Shown here: piece after piece, positions 9,535-18,370 of the stretch | How the letters are laid out: each line of letters begins with the position of its first letter | How positions within the stretch are numbered: position 1 is the stretch's first letter | From: an uncultured Sulfurimonas sp. | Lineage (GTDB): Bacteria; Campylobacterota; Campylobacteria; Campylobacterales; Sulfurimonadaceae | Direction: 5' to 3' | DNA: 64,000 nucleotides | Assembly (NCBI RefSeq): GCF_963662755.1 | Contig: NZ_OY759725.1 | Location: 1,749,781 to 1,813,780 of the forward strand | Position numbers and translations under genes: made by a program | The notes under the pieces: model-generated | Database searches by the model: none | Told to the model about the DNA's origin: nothing | What the model saw: only the letters and a program-made list of their open reading frames with translations

Positions 9535-9837
9535 ATGAATTCAATTAAAAACAAAATATTGTCGGTTTTACTCTTTACATTTGCTTTTTTTGTAGTACAT
9601 GATTACGTTGTTGTAAATGACTACTCCCAAGTAAAATATGAAGTAAATCATGCAGAGTATGAAAAATGTGTTGATAAAAAAATTCATATACACGACTCCA
9701 TACATTCTATATTTTCATTTAACCTCCAAGATAAATATCTCATCTTAACAAAACTACTAGATGCAAAGCCTACAAATAAACTCTTTAGTCTAAGCTCTTA
9801 CGTAAACCTCGTTCCACAAAGACCTCCTCTAGCTTAA
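9535..9837 (+). CDS. Small exported protein heading the metal efflux operon
   Basis: I do not recognise a named family. The 100-residue product begins with a signal peptide or membrane anchor (KNKILSVLLFTFAFFVV), then a polar part with one Cys and a His cluster (KIHIHDSIHS, about residues 49-58), and ends in VPQRPPLA. It lies 46 bases before the TolC-like gene of the RND operon and appears to be the first gene of that transcript. The location and His-rich segment suggest a periplasmic metal-binding accessory protein, which is inference only. The -10-like hexamer two bases too far for an exact leaderless start is the only promoter signal. Confidence 0.65.
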   Translation: MNSIKNKILSVLLFTFAFFVVHDYVVVNDYSQVKYEVNHAEYEKCVDKKIHIHDSIHSIFSFNLQDKYLILTKLLDAKPTNKLFSLSSYVNLVPQRPPLA

Positions 9838-9883
9838 TTTTTTTTCTTTTACATATAGTATATTTTAAAAAAAAGGCTAAAAC

Positions 9884-11071
9884 ATGAAACTAAAACTATT
9901 TTTAGTGTTTTTTATATCTCTTAATATATATGCCCAAAATTTATCTCAAATTTTAGACTCTTTAAAAGATGGTAAAAAAACACTCGCTATTACAGAAAAA
10001 ACTTCTTTAGATATTGCTCAAAGTGAACTCTTTGATACTCAAGAAGCACCTGAATTAACTCTTAATATCTCTCATGCTGATGAGACAAGCAAAGATGGTT
10101 CAGAGTATGCAGTTGCTTTGTCTCAAAATTTAATGCAACCATTTGCATCTTCGAGTAAAAAAAATGCAACTCAAGATGTTATAAAAGCAATCAAGCAAAC
10201 TCAAAAACGAGATTTACTTCTTCTGTCTTTGGAGGTGGCATCTAGGTATCACTCAGCTTGCATCTCAAAAGAGATGAGTGAGGGCGCTGATACTCTTTTT
10301 AAAGAACAAAATACTAAATACTCACAATTAGAGCGTGCTTATGAACTAGGTGAAATATCTAAAAAAAGTCTACTTTTTAACAAGCTAGACTTAGCAAAAT
10401 TACAACAAAAAGTGTTAATACATAAAAGAGAATACACAGCAGGGATTTCGCATCTACAAGAGAGAGTAGATGGTTTAACTTTACAAGAGTTGTCATGTAG
10501 TGACTTGCTACAAATCACAAGAGATGTAAGCTTAAAATCCATAGAAAAACATTCCCAAATGCAAAAGATAAGCTATGAGCAAAGTTCAGCGAACTCTTTT
10601 TATAAAGTTTATGACTCTATGTTTAACTCTTTAGCTTACGAGTTAGTTTATGAAAAAGAGTTAGATAAAACTCGCTATACCTTTGGACTTAGCTTTCCTT
10701 TAGGTTTTGCAACTTCTCAAAAACAAAAACAACAAGCTGAATATTTGCATAAAAGTTCAACTTTAATGGCAGAAAAAGAAGCACTAAGTTTTGAGATAAA
10801 AAATACTTCAGCATCTATGCACTTAAGAGTTCAAGCTCTTTATGATGAGTATATGCTCTTAAATCAAGAGATTTTACCTATGAGTTTGGAGTTAAAAGAA
10901 CTCTCAAAATCTGCTTTAACTCAGGGTGAGGGAAGTGTCATGGAGTATCTGGATGCTACTAGGTCTTATATAGAAAATTTGCTAGAGATGCTCGAAGTTA
11001 AAAAAAATTATTATGATGAGCTTTTTGAACTATATAAAAAAGCCGACTTGGATTTAGGAGAAAAATTATGA
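9884..11071 (+). CDS. TolC-family outer-membrane channel of heavy-metal efflux system
   Basis: This is the outer-membrane exit duct of the tripartite pump encoded with the next two genes. A signal peptide (LKLFLVFFISLNIYAQ) is followed by long alpha-helical, Gln/Leu/Ser-rich segments, as in outer-membrane efflux proteins; its 395 residues resemble CzcC/CusC-like members. AAAAGG precedes the ATG. The stop codon overlaps the adaptor gene start (ATGA), so the two are translationally coupled. The substrate is shared with the RND pump and is probably a divalent or monovalent heavy metal. Confidence 0.88.
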   Translation: MKLKLFLVFFISLNIYAQNLSQILDSLKDGKKTLAITEKTSLDIAQSELFDTQEAPELTLNISHADETSKDGSEYAVALSQNLMQPFASSSKKNATQDVIKAIKQTQKRDLLLLSLEVASRYHSACISKEMSEGADTLFKEQNTKYSQLERAYELGEISKKSLLFNKLDLAKLQQKVLIHKREYTAGISHLQERVDGLTLQELSCSDLLQITRDVSLKSIEKHSQMQKISYEQSSANSFYKVYDSMFNSLAYELVYEKELDKTRYTFGLSFPLGFATSQKQKQQAEYLHKSSTLMAEKEALSFEIKNTSASMHLRVQALYDEYMLLNQEILPMSLELKELSKSALTQGEGSVMEYLDATRSYIENLLEMLEVKKNYYDELFELYKKADLDLGEKL

Positions 11072-12132
11072 AAAAATTATTTGCTTTATTGGCAGTTGGT
11101 ATTAGTTTATATGCTACTCAAACCATAGAGATATCTAAAAAACAACAAGATGACTTGGGTATAAAAACTCAAAAAGTAACTATAGTTGACTCTATAGATA
11201 TAGGTCCTTATAATGCAAAAGTAACTTTAGATAAAAAAGACATAATCTCTATAGGTTCAACAGTTGATGCTCTCATCAAAGAGATATATGTAAGAGAGTT
11301 AGAACATGTAAAAAAAGGTCAAAAACTTTTTTCTATAAGAAGTAATGAGCTTTTAAATCTTCAAGAGAGTTACATCAAAGCTCTTATAGAGAGTGAAAGT
11401 ATCAATAAAAATTATGCGAGAAATCAAAAACTCCAAGAAGAAGGAATTATCTCTTACAAAAAACTTTTAGAATCTCTTAGGCTAAAACAGAGTAGTGATT
11501 TAAGAGTAAAACTAAGTGCCAATGAGCTTCTTGCAAGTGGATTTGATGCTAAGTTATTAAAGAGAGTTAAACAAAGTCATCAAGCTCTAATGATGATAAA
11601 TATTCTTGCTCCAAGAGATGCTGTAGTGGAAAAGATAGATGTAAATATCGGTCAAAAAGTGGAGTCAAACCGCAGTATGATGACAATCTTAGCAGATGCC
11701 AATAGATTTATACAAATGAGTGTCCCTGTTAAGAGTATAGAGAGTATATCTATTGGAGATAAGTGTAGCTTTGCATCTTATAGTGCTACTATCAAAGCTA
11801 TAGGAAATGTAGTAAATACACAATCTCAATCTGTTGAAGTCTTAGCAAAAATAGACAACTCTAAAGATATTATGATAAACAGAATATATGCAGTTGTTAT
11901 AAAAAAAGAGATGAGTGGTGTTTTAAAAATACAAAAAAGTGCTCTAGTTTTTGAGCAAAACAACTCCTATGTATTTAAGAAAGTTCCTGATGGTTTTGAA
12001 GTTATTAAAGTCAAGATAATAAAAGAAGGAGCAGTTTGTTATATTGTAGAGGCTGACTTGAAGGAGGGTGACTTGTTGGCATCTAGCTCTACTTCTGCAC
12101 TACTAAATGCGATGGAGTCCTCAGATGAGTGA
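11068..12132 (+). CDS. RND efflux periplasmic adaptor (membrane fusion protein)
   Basis: The adaptor bridges the inner-membrane RND pump and the outer-membrane channel. The 354-residue protein has a signal peptide (KKLFALLAVGISLYATQ), a biotinyl-lipoyl-like half (VDALIKEIYVRELEHVKKGQ, given here as two adjoining parts of one motif), an alpha-hairpin with QSYI/ESIN-type helices, and the second lipoyl half (ILAPRDAVVEKIDVNIGQKV). It overlaps the channel gene by four bases and the pump gene by eight. It lacks the extra N-terminal metal-binding domain seen in some CusB proteins. The metal is not determined by sequence. Confidence 0.87.
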   Translation: MKKLFALLAVGISLYATQTIEISKKQQDDLGIKTQKVTIVDSIDIGPYNAKVTLDKKDIISIGSTVDALIKEIYVRELEHVKKGQKLFSIRSNELLNLQESYIKALIESESINKNYARNQKLQEEGIISYKKLLESLRLKQSSDLRVKLSANELLASGFDAKLLKRVKQSHQALMMINILAPRDAVVEKIDVNIGQKVESNRSMMTILADANRFIQMSVPVKSIESISIGDKCSFASYSATIKAIGNVVNTQSQSVEVLAKIDNSKDIMINRIYAVVIKKEMSGVLKIQKSALVFEQNNSYVFKKVPDGFEVIKVKIIKEGAVCYIVEADLKEGDLLASSSTSALLNAMESSDE

Positions 12133-15100
12133 AAGATTAATTAATTTTGCTCTAACTCAGAGGTTATTTGTGCTTTTAATGGCTACGGCTGTTTTGTTTT
12201 TTGGTGCATACTCAATGTTAAAACTACCAGTAGATGCTTATCCAGATGTAGCACCTACGCAGGTTAAAATCATCTTAAAATCTTCAGGAATGACACCAGC
12301 TGAAATGGAAGCTAGAGTTATGATACCAGTTGAGCAAAATATGCAAAGCATCCCAAATCAACAGATAGTAAGATCACTCTCAAAATATGGTCTTTGTGAC
12401 ATCACAATTGATTTTGCTGATGGAGTTGATATCTACTGGGCTAGACAACAAGTGGCACAAAGACTAACTGAAGTTAAGGATTTGTTGCCTGAAAATATTA
12501 GTGGTGGATTAGCGCCTATAACTACACCTTTAGGTGAAGTTTTAATGTTTACAATAGAATCAGACACGCTTGATTTGATGCAAAAAAGAACGCTTCTTGA
12601 TTGGGTTATAAACAAAAGAATTCGCTCAATAGATGGTGTTGCAGACACAAATGCACTTGGAGGATATGTTAAAACTTATGAAATAGTTCCTGATTTTGCA
12701 AAGATGAAACTTTATAAAATTAGTATGAATAAACTTATAGAAGTTGTAAAAACGAACAATAAAAATGATGGAGTAGGAAGACTCTCCATTGGTGAACAAA
12801 GTCTTTTTATTCGTTCTGAGGGGAGATTAGAAGGTACAGCAAATATATCAGACTTGATACTCAAACATGAAAATGGAAGAAGTATTAAAATATCAGATAT
12901 CGCTGAGGTAAAAATAGGTTCACTTACAAGAGGTGGTTTTGTTACAAAAGATGGAGAAGCTGAAGCAGTTCAAGGTTTAATACTCTCAAGAAAGGGAGAA
13001 GATACATCAAGTGTTTTAAAAAGAGTAAAAACTGAACTAAAAAAGATAGAAAAAGATTTGCCAAAAGGCACAACTCTAAATATCTTTTATGACCGTTCAG
13101 ACCTAGTCTCAAAAGCTATAAACACAGTTTCTAAAGCACTTTTAGAAGCTCTTGCTTTGATTATTATTGTTCTTTTTATATTTTTAGGAAACTTTGCATC
13201 TGCGTTTAGCGTGGCGATAATACTGCCTTTTGCAGGGATGATGACCTTTATAGCTATGAATTACTTTGGCATCAGCGCAAACCTTATGAGTCTTGGCGGT
13301 TTAGCAATAGCCATAGGGATGCTAGTAGATGCTGGTGTTGTTATGGTTGAAAATATTAGTGAGCATCTCTACGATGAAAAGTATAAAAATGAGCCAAAAT
13401 TAAATCTTGTTATAAGTTCTGCAAAAGAGGTTGCCACTCCTGTTTTTACAGGTGTTTTAATCATTATCATAGTATTTTTACCGCTATTAACACTAGAAGG
13501 TTTAGAAGGTAAACTCTTTGTTCCCGTAGCACTAAGTATAGTTTTTGCACTTACTTCATCGCTTATACTTGCCCTTACTTTTATACCTGTGGTTAGTTAT
13601 TATGTGCTTAAGCAAACTCCACACAAAAAAGTAGCCCTTATGGTTTTTTTAGAAGAGAGATACGAAAAAGCTTTAACTTGGTCTTTGCATCATCAAAAAG
13701 TAGTCTTTTTATTTGTTGCAATCTTATGGATAGCGGCTCTTGGAGCTTACACTCAAGTAGGTAAAACTTTTATGCCAACTTTGGATGAGGGTAATGTAAT
13801 CATCGGTATAGAGAAAAATCCTTCTATTTCGCTTGAAGCTAGTCGTGATATAGACTTAAAGATACAACAAAGCTTGATGCGAGAAGTTCCTGAAGTTTTA
13901 TCTATAGTCGCTCGTGGTGGTAGTGATGAGATAGGACTTGACCCAATGGGCTTAAATGACACAGATACATTTTTAGTGCTAAAACCAAAAGATGAGTGGA
14001 GAGTTCCCTCAAATGAGTGGTTATTAGATGAATTTAGAAGAGTTCTTGATGAGTTTATTGGCATCGAGTATGGATTTACTCAACCAATCGCTATGAGAAT
14101 TTCAGAGATGCTAAGTGGTTCTCGTGGGGATATAGTTGTAAATATCTATGGTGGAGATACTGCAAAGTTAGAGAGTATTGCAAAAGAGGTTGCTACTATA
14201 ACTGAGTCCATCGAGGGAAGTAGTGATGTTTACAAAAAAGCAAATGAGGGTGTAGCGTATTGGGAAGTTGAGTTTAAAGATGAGGCTATGGCTCGTTATG
14301 GAGTTAGTCGCGATGAACTCTCAGCATATCTACAAGCGAGTGTAAATGGTGTTGAAGTTGGAGTCATACAAGAAGAACTTAGACGAATACCGCTTATGAT
14401 AAAAGGCTCAAAAGATTTGCAAAATAGTATGAGTTCAAATGTTGATTTGCACTATATTTTAGACAATGGAAATAGTGTAGAGATAAATGAGTTAGTAGAT
14501 TTCAAAATGACACAAGGACCAGTTCAAATAGACCATGAAAATGGAATGCGAAAGAGTCTTGTTCAAACAAATGTTATTGGACGCGATTTGGTTGGTTTTG
14601 TCAATGAGCTTAGCACCAAGATAGAGTCGTCCATAGAGTTACCACAAGGATACATGATAGAGTACGCAGGAGAGTATCAAAACCAACAGCGAGCATCTAA
14701 GAGATTATCTATTATTGTGCCTATTAGTATAGTTTTAGTTTTTTTATTGCTTCTTATGACATTTAACTCAAGTTTACAGGCCTTTTTAGTTCTTCTAAAC
14801 ATCCCTTTTGCTCTTATAGGTGGAGTCTTTGGACTATACTTTAGTGGTGAGTATATGAGTGTTCCAGCTAGTGTTGGTTTTATAGCTCTTATGGGTATAG
14901 CGGTTTTAAATGGAGTTGTGATGCTTAACTACTTTAATGATTTAAAAGATAAAGTAAATGACTCTTTAAAACTTGTAAGTATAGGCTCAATAAGAAGACT
15001 TCGTCCAGTTTTGATGACCGCATCTATAGCCGCACTTGGACTTCTTCCAATGCTATTTGCTACAGGACCAGGCTCAGAAATCCAAAAACCTTTGGCAATA

Positions 15101-15193
15101 GTTGTTATAAATGGACTTATATCATCTACTTTTTTAACACTGATACTTCTTCCTATGTTGTATCATAGATTTATACTCAAAACTAAAGAGTAG
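12125..15193 (+). CDS. Heavy-metal RND efflux pump (CzcA/CusA/CznA family)
   Basis: This inner-membrane proton/metal antiporter expels heavy metals from periplasm or cytoplasm. It is about 1022 residues with the 12-helix RND layout: TM1, a porter loop, six helices, a second porter loop and five helices. The TM4 proton-relay segment reads AIAIGMLVDAGVVMVEN, with one Asp where CzcA-type pumps usually have a second Asp six residues earlier. The position equivalent to the first CusA cleft Met falls in DPMGLNDTD and is not Met, so neither zinc/cobalt nor copper/silver specificity is clear. I choose ATG 12125 rather than 12107: GGAG is seven bases upstream and the start overlaps the adaptor stop. 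Confidence 0.93.
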   Translation: MSERLINFALTQRLFVLLMATAVLFFGAYSMLKLPVDAYPDVAPTQVKIILKSSGMTPAEMEARVMIPVEQNMQSIPNQQIVRSLSKYGLCDITIDFADGVDIYWARQQVAQRLTEVKDLLPENISGGLAPITTPLGEVLMFTIESDTLDLMQKRTLLDWVINKRIRSIDGVADTNALGGYVKTYEIVPDFAKMKLYKISMNKLIEVVKTNNKNDGVGRLSIGEQSLFIRSEGRLEGTANISDLILKHENGRSIKISDIAEVKIGSLTRGGFVTKDGEAEAVQGLILSRKGEDTSSVLKRVKTELKKIEKDLPKGTTLNIFYDRSDLVSKAINTVSKALLEALALIIIVLFIFLGNFASAFSVAIILPFAGMMTFIAMNYFGISANLMSLGGLAIAIGMLVDAGVVMVENISEHLYDEKYKNEPKLNLVISSAKEVATPVFTGVLIIIIVFLPLLTLEGLEGKLFVPVALSIVFALTSSLILALTFIPVVSYYVLKQTPHKKVALMVFLEERYEKALTWSLHHQKVVFLFVAILWIAALGAYTQVGKTFMPTLDEGNVIIGIEKNPSISLEASRDIDLKIQQSLMREVPEVLSIVARGGSDEIGLDPMGLNDTDTFLVLKPKDEWRVPSNEWLLDEFRRVLDEFIGIEYGFTQPIAMRISEMLSGSRGDIVVNIYGGDTAKLESIAKEVATITESIEGSSDVYKKANEGVAYWEVEFKDEAMARYGVSRDELSAYLQASVNGVEVGVIQEELRRIPLMIKGSKDLQNSMSSNVDLHYILDNGNSVEINELVDFKMTQGPVQIDHENGMRKSLVQTNVIGRDLVGFVNELSTKIESSIELPQGYMIEYAGEYQNQQRASKRLSIIVPISIVLVFLLLLMTFNSSLQAFLVLLNIPFALIGGVFGLYFSGEYMSVPASVGFIALMGIAVLNGVVMLNYFNDLKDKVNDSLKLVSIGSIRRLRPVLMTASIAALGLLPMLFATGPGSEIQKPLAIVVINGLISSTFLTLILLPMLYHRFILKTKE

Positions 15194-15201
15194 TCAAACT
15201 A

Positions 15202-15266
15202 GCTTAGTAATTCAGAACATGAAAAGTAAAATTTATCTATACTTTCTAAAAACTAAATTACTAAGC
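15202..15266. repeat. Long-range inverted repeat downstream of efflux operon
   Basis: GCTTAGTAATT (15202-15212) is matched exactly by AATTACTAAGC (15256-15266), enclosing 43 bases that contain a smaller AAAGTA/TACTTT pair. A branched stem-loop is possible. It lies between the end of the RND pump gene and the start of the dehydratase gene. No T-run follows the right arm, so it is more likely a structured 3' end, processing site or small RNA than a simple terminator. Confidence 0.5.
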
Positions 15267-15308
15267 AAATAAATAAAAAAATATTTTGACTAAAGGGGAG
15301 TTTGAGAG

Positions 15309-17060
15309 GTGAGTATAGATAAGAGAATTCTTAATTTTATAGTTATTATAGTTTTGAGTGTTATCACTTTTTCTTGGACTTTTTTTATTTTTCATCAAGA
15401 AGTTATATGGGAAGTGATTGTTTTTGTTATCTTCAGTAGAGTCTTTGCATCTATTTTTATATTTAAAGATTACAGTCTAAGTTGGAGCAAGGCGACTACT
15501 CGAACTTTTCTAATCAAAACAGTTGTATATTTTGTGGCATTTTTAGTATATGCTCCCTTTTTATACGCCAAAGTTCGTTTTGCTTTATTGGCTTCAGAAG
15601 CCGCTTTTTACCTCTTAGCAATAAACTTGTTAATGTATGCCTACCACTATGTTATCAATCGAAATAAAATTTTAAAAAATAAAACTGTTGTTATTTATGG
15701 TGCTGGTAAAGCTGGTATCAAGCTTGAAGAAGAGTTTAGAAATAGTGAGTTTAAAGTAAAATATTTTGTAGATGATGACAAAATTTTGCAAAATAGAAGC
15801 ATTGATAGTGTTAAAATTATTTCAAAAAAAGAGTTGAAGCGTTTATCTGAAAAAGAAAATAAGTTTGATTTACTTGTTGTTGCAATGCCAAGTGCTGATA
15901 AAGCAAGAGTAAAAGAGATTTATGAGAATTTAAGCACTTATTTTACAACTATAAAAATTTTACCTTCGTTAGATCATATTTTACAAGAGAAAGATTTTTC
16001 AAAACAGCTTAAAGATATCTCTGTTGAAGATTTACTAGCTCGTCATCCAAAAGATTTAGATAAAAAACAAATAGAGAATTTTGTAAAAAACAAGATTATA
16101 CTTATAACAGGAGCTGGTGGAAGTATAGGAAGTGAAATCAGTCGTCAATGTGCAGATTTTGGAGCAAAAGAGCTTATCTTGGTAGATCATAGTGAGTTTA
16201 ATCTTTATCAAATAGCAGAGGAGTTATGCAGAGTTAAATCAAAACTTGTGATGCAATCTGTTTCAAATTTTGACCTACTAGATGCAACTTTTCAAAAATA
16301 TAAACCAGATATTGTAATTCATGCAGCAGCTTATAAGCATGTCCCTCTTGTGGAAGATAACATTGATGAAGCTATCATCAATAATGTACTTGGAACTAAA
16401 AACTCGATAGATTGTGCTATAAAACATGGTGTGAAAAAATTTGTTTTAATCTCTACAGACAAAGCTGTTCGTCCAACAAATGTGATGGGAACTACAAAAC
16501 GCATCTGTGAACTTTATGCTCAAAATGTGATTTCTTTAGAAGATGCAAAATCAAATATTACAGAAATAGTAGCAGTTCGATTTGGAAATGTTCTAGGAAG
16601 TAGCGGAAGCGTTATACCAAAATTCAAATCTCAAATAGAAGCAGGAAAAAACATAACAGTAACGCATCCAGAGATTACAAGGTACTTTATGCTTATACCA
16701 GAAGCTTGTGAACTTGTGCTTCAAGCTGGAAGTATTGCAAAAGGCGGAGAGATATTTATACTCGATATGGGTGAGCCTATAAAAATTATTGATCTAGCAA
16801 AGAAGATGATTGAACTAAGCGGTAGAGATGAAATCAAAATTGAGTTTAGTGGGCTTCGTCCTGGTGAAAAACTTTATGAAGAGCTGTTGATTGATGATAG
16901 TGATATGAAAACAGAGTATGATTCTATTACAGTAGCTGGTCGTACACAATACAATATAGATAAATTAAATAAAGATATTGAAGAGTTGCTACTCTCAAAA
17001 GATAAAATAACAAAATTAAAAGAGATAGTTCCAGAATTTGAGCATAAACTAAATCTATAG
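15309..17060 (+). CDS. UDP-GlcNAc 4,6-dehydratase-like membrane enzyme (PglF/CapD/WbpM type)
   Basis: Enzymes of this type remove water from UDP-N-acetylglucosamine on the way to diamino-sugars for glycans. There are four N-terminal transmembrane helices (about 10-110), a first Rossmann fold (VVIYGAGKAGIK, about 136) and the catalytic SDR domain with ITGAGGSIGSEISRQ (about 266). The active-site region has STDKAVRPTNVMGTTKR, where Met replaces the SDR tyrosine, as in WbpM/PglF. The 583-residue length is close to Campylobacter PglF. The start is GTG with GGGGAG upstream. No glycosyltransferase neighbours are present, so the pathway (N-glycan, capsule or LPS) is not defined. Its 3' end overlaps the convergent regulator gene by six bases. 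Confidence 0.88.
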   Translation: MSIDKRILNFIVIIVLSVITFSWTFFIFHQEVIWEVIVFVIFSRVFASIFIFKDYSLSWSKATTRTFLIKTVVYFVAFLVYAPFLYAKVRFALLASEAAFYLLAINLLMYAYHYVINRNKILKNKTVVIYGAGKAGIKLEEEFRNSEFKVKYFVDDDKILQNRSIDSVKIISKKELKRLSEKENKFDLLVVAMPSADKARVKEIYENLSTYFTTIKILPSLDHILQEKDFSKQLKDISVEDLLARHPKDLDKKQIENFVKNKIILITGAGGSIGSEISRQCADFGAKELILVDHSEFNLYQIAEELCRVKSKLVMQSVSNFDLLDATFQKYKPDIVIHAAAYKHVPLVEDNIDEAIINNVLGTKNSIDCAIKHGVKKFVLISTDKAVRPTNVMGTTKRICELYAQNVISLEDAKSNITEIVAVRFGNVLGSSGSVIPKFKSQIEAGKNITVTHPEITRYFMLIPEACELVLQAGSIAKGGEIFILDMGEPIKIIDLAKKMIELSGRDEIKIEFSGLRPGEKLYEELLIDDSDMKTEYDSITVAGRTQYNIDKLNKDIEELLLSKDKITKLKEIVPEFEHKLNL

Positions 17061-17735
17061 GGTATGAAGTTTATACCCAGTTCCAGAAATATTTTCTATA
17101 CAATCTTGAGGAACTTTTTTTCTTAGTCCACGAACAAGTGAGCGGATTGCATCTTGGCTCATTCCTTCATAAGCCCAAATAGCGTGTTCAATCTCTTCAT
17201 ACTTTACAACTCTTGTGTGATGATGGGCAAGAAGATCAAGAAATAGAGTCTCATTTTTTGTTAGTTTAACCTCTTCATTGTTGTTGTAAATCACTTTTTC
17301 ATAAGCATTATATTTGGCTGTAGGAGAGAGTGCAAGATTGAACTTGCTTTTATCTTCTATGAGTTCCATAGATTTTTCTAGTGCGCCTAGGAGTTTTTCT
17401 TTTGTTATAGGTTTTATGATGTATTTTACAAGTTGAAGTTCAACTGCTTTTAGAAGATAATCTATATCTGAGTGAGCTGTAGCTATAATGATTTGAACAT
17501 CTTTATCATGTGCTCGAATGTAACTTGCCATATCAATGCCATTTAGACGAGGCATACTTATATCTGTTATGATTATGTCAGGTTTATGTTTTTTCCATAC
17601 GTTTATTGCTTCTTTTCCATCTTTTGCTTGAAGAACTTTTTTGGCTACACGTTCTAAATATTCAACAGCACTTTTGCGAACCATCTCATCGTCTTCAACA
17701 TACAAAATAGTAAAGTTTTTTAACATATTATTCAT
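17055..17735 (-). CDS. Response regulator, receiver plus winged-helix DNA-binding domain
   Basis: This is predicted to be a phosphorylation-controlled transcription factor. The receiver domain (residues 5-125) has acidic EDD, phospho-acceptor Asp in IIITDISMP (about 55), Thr/Ser in IIATAHS and Lys in IIKPITK (about 107). The C-terminal part (about 150-226) is an OmpR-like winged helix (KLTKNETLFLDLLAHH, IRSLVRGLRKKV, GTGYKL). AAGGAA precedes the ATG by six bases. No kinase is adjacent, so its partner could be one of the kinases elsewhere in the window or further away. Confidence 0.9.
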   Translation of the reverse strand: MNNMLKNFTILYVEDDEMVRKSAVEYLERVAKKVLQAKDGKEAINVWKKHKPDIIITDISMPRLNGIDMASYIRAHDKDVQIIIATAHSDIDYLLKAVELQLVKYIIKPITKEKLLGALEKSMELIEDKSKFNLALSPTAKYNAYEKVIYNNNEEVKLTKNETLFLDLLAHHHTRVVKYEEIEHAIWAYEGMSQDAIRSLVRGLRKKVPQDCIENISGTGYKLHTL

Positions 17736-17755
17736 GTCTTGTTCCTTATTTAAGG

Positions 17756-17761
17756 TATTAT
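17756..17761 (+). promoter_or_regulatory. -10 element giving a predicted leaderless mRNA
   Basis: TATTAT (overlapped by TATACT at 17759) ends six bases before the ATG at 17768. It is divergent from the response-regulator gene; only 32 bases separate the two start codons, so the regulator could control both. Confidence 0.45.
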
Positions 17762-17767
17762 ACTACT

Positions 17768-17962
17768 ATGATTATACAAACACAATATAACTATGAAAAA
17801 ACATGGACAACTACAAATGAGGCTGATCTTATAAGAATCATAAAAGAAGAAATAGGAGATGTAAATCCTGAGGGAACTTTAGATTATGTTAAAGAAGCTA
17901 TAAAAAATGGCAAAACTATCACTGTGGGAACATGTAAGTTTAAAGAGCAAAAATCAAAATAA
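17768..17962 (+). CDS. Small cytoplasmic protein of unknown function
   Basis: The 64-residue product is not a family I recognise. It is soluble, without signal peptide or membrane segment; residues 15-50 look alpha-helical (ADLIRIIKEEIG, TLDYVKEAIK) and the C-terminus is a short strand (TITVGTCKFKE) with one Cys. It is followed after 15 bases by the doxX-like gene and probably shares its transcript. The start has no Shine-Dalgarno but a correctly placed -10 element, so it may be read from a leaderless mRNA. Confidence 0.6.
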   Translation: MIIQTQYNYEKTWTTTNEADLIRIIKEEIGDVNPEGTLDYVKEAIKNGKTITVGTCKFKEQKSK

Positions 17963-17977
17963 TTTTAGGAGAAAAAT

Positions 17978-18367
17978 ATGTTTCAAAATATTGATATAGC
18001 AAAACTTATCATTAGACTTAATCTTGGCATTATGATGCTTTTTCATGGAATAGATAAAATCGTAAATGGTATTGGTGGTGTTAAGTTTTTAACTACAAAA
18101 GCAGGACTTCCAGAGTTCTTAGCTTATGGTGTTTATATAGGTGAAGTTGTTGTTCCTATATTTATTATACTTGGATTGTATGCAAGAGTGGCATCTGTAG
18201 TTTTGGCTTTAAATATGTTTATGGCTATATTTTTAGCTCATAGAGGAGATTTGTTCATGCTAGGTAAACATGGCGCTCCAGCTATAGAGCTTCCTCTCTT
18301 TTATCTAGTACTTTCAATCGTTGTGTTTTTACTTGGTAGTGGAAGATACGCTGTTAATTCAAAATAA
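17978..18367 (+). CDS. DoxX-family integral membrane protein
   Basis: The 129-residue protein has four transmembrane helices and the DoxX signature at the N-terminus (LIIRLNLGIMMLFHGIDKI) with the later EVVVPIFIILGLYARV segment. DoxX relatives include the small subunit of thiosulfate:quinone oxidoreductase and redox-linked membrane proteins; in a sulfur-oxidiser-like genome this is suggestive, but no partner subunit is adjacent. AGGAG stands about eight bases before the ATG. Its end is only three bases from the end of the convergent pssA gene. Confidence 0.85.
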   Translation: MFQNIDIAKLIIRLNLGIMMLFHGIDKIVNGIGGVKFLTTKAGLPEFLAYGVYIGEVVVPIFIILGLYARVASVVLALNMFMAIFLAHRGDLFMLGKHGAPAIELPLFYLVLSIVVFLLGSGRYAVNSK

Positions 18368-18370
18368 AAA

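Noticed and set aside
13753..14064. Antisense open frame of about 100 codons inside the RND pump gene
   Set aside because: It lies wholly in a clearly coding RND gene, has Ser-rich low-complexity sequence and no ribosome site.
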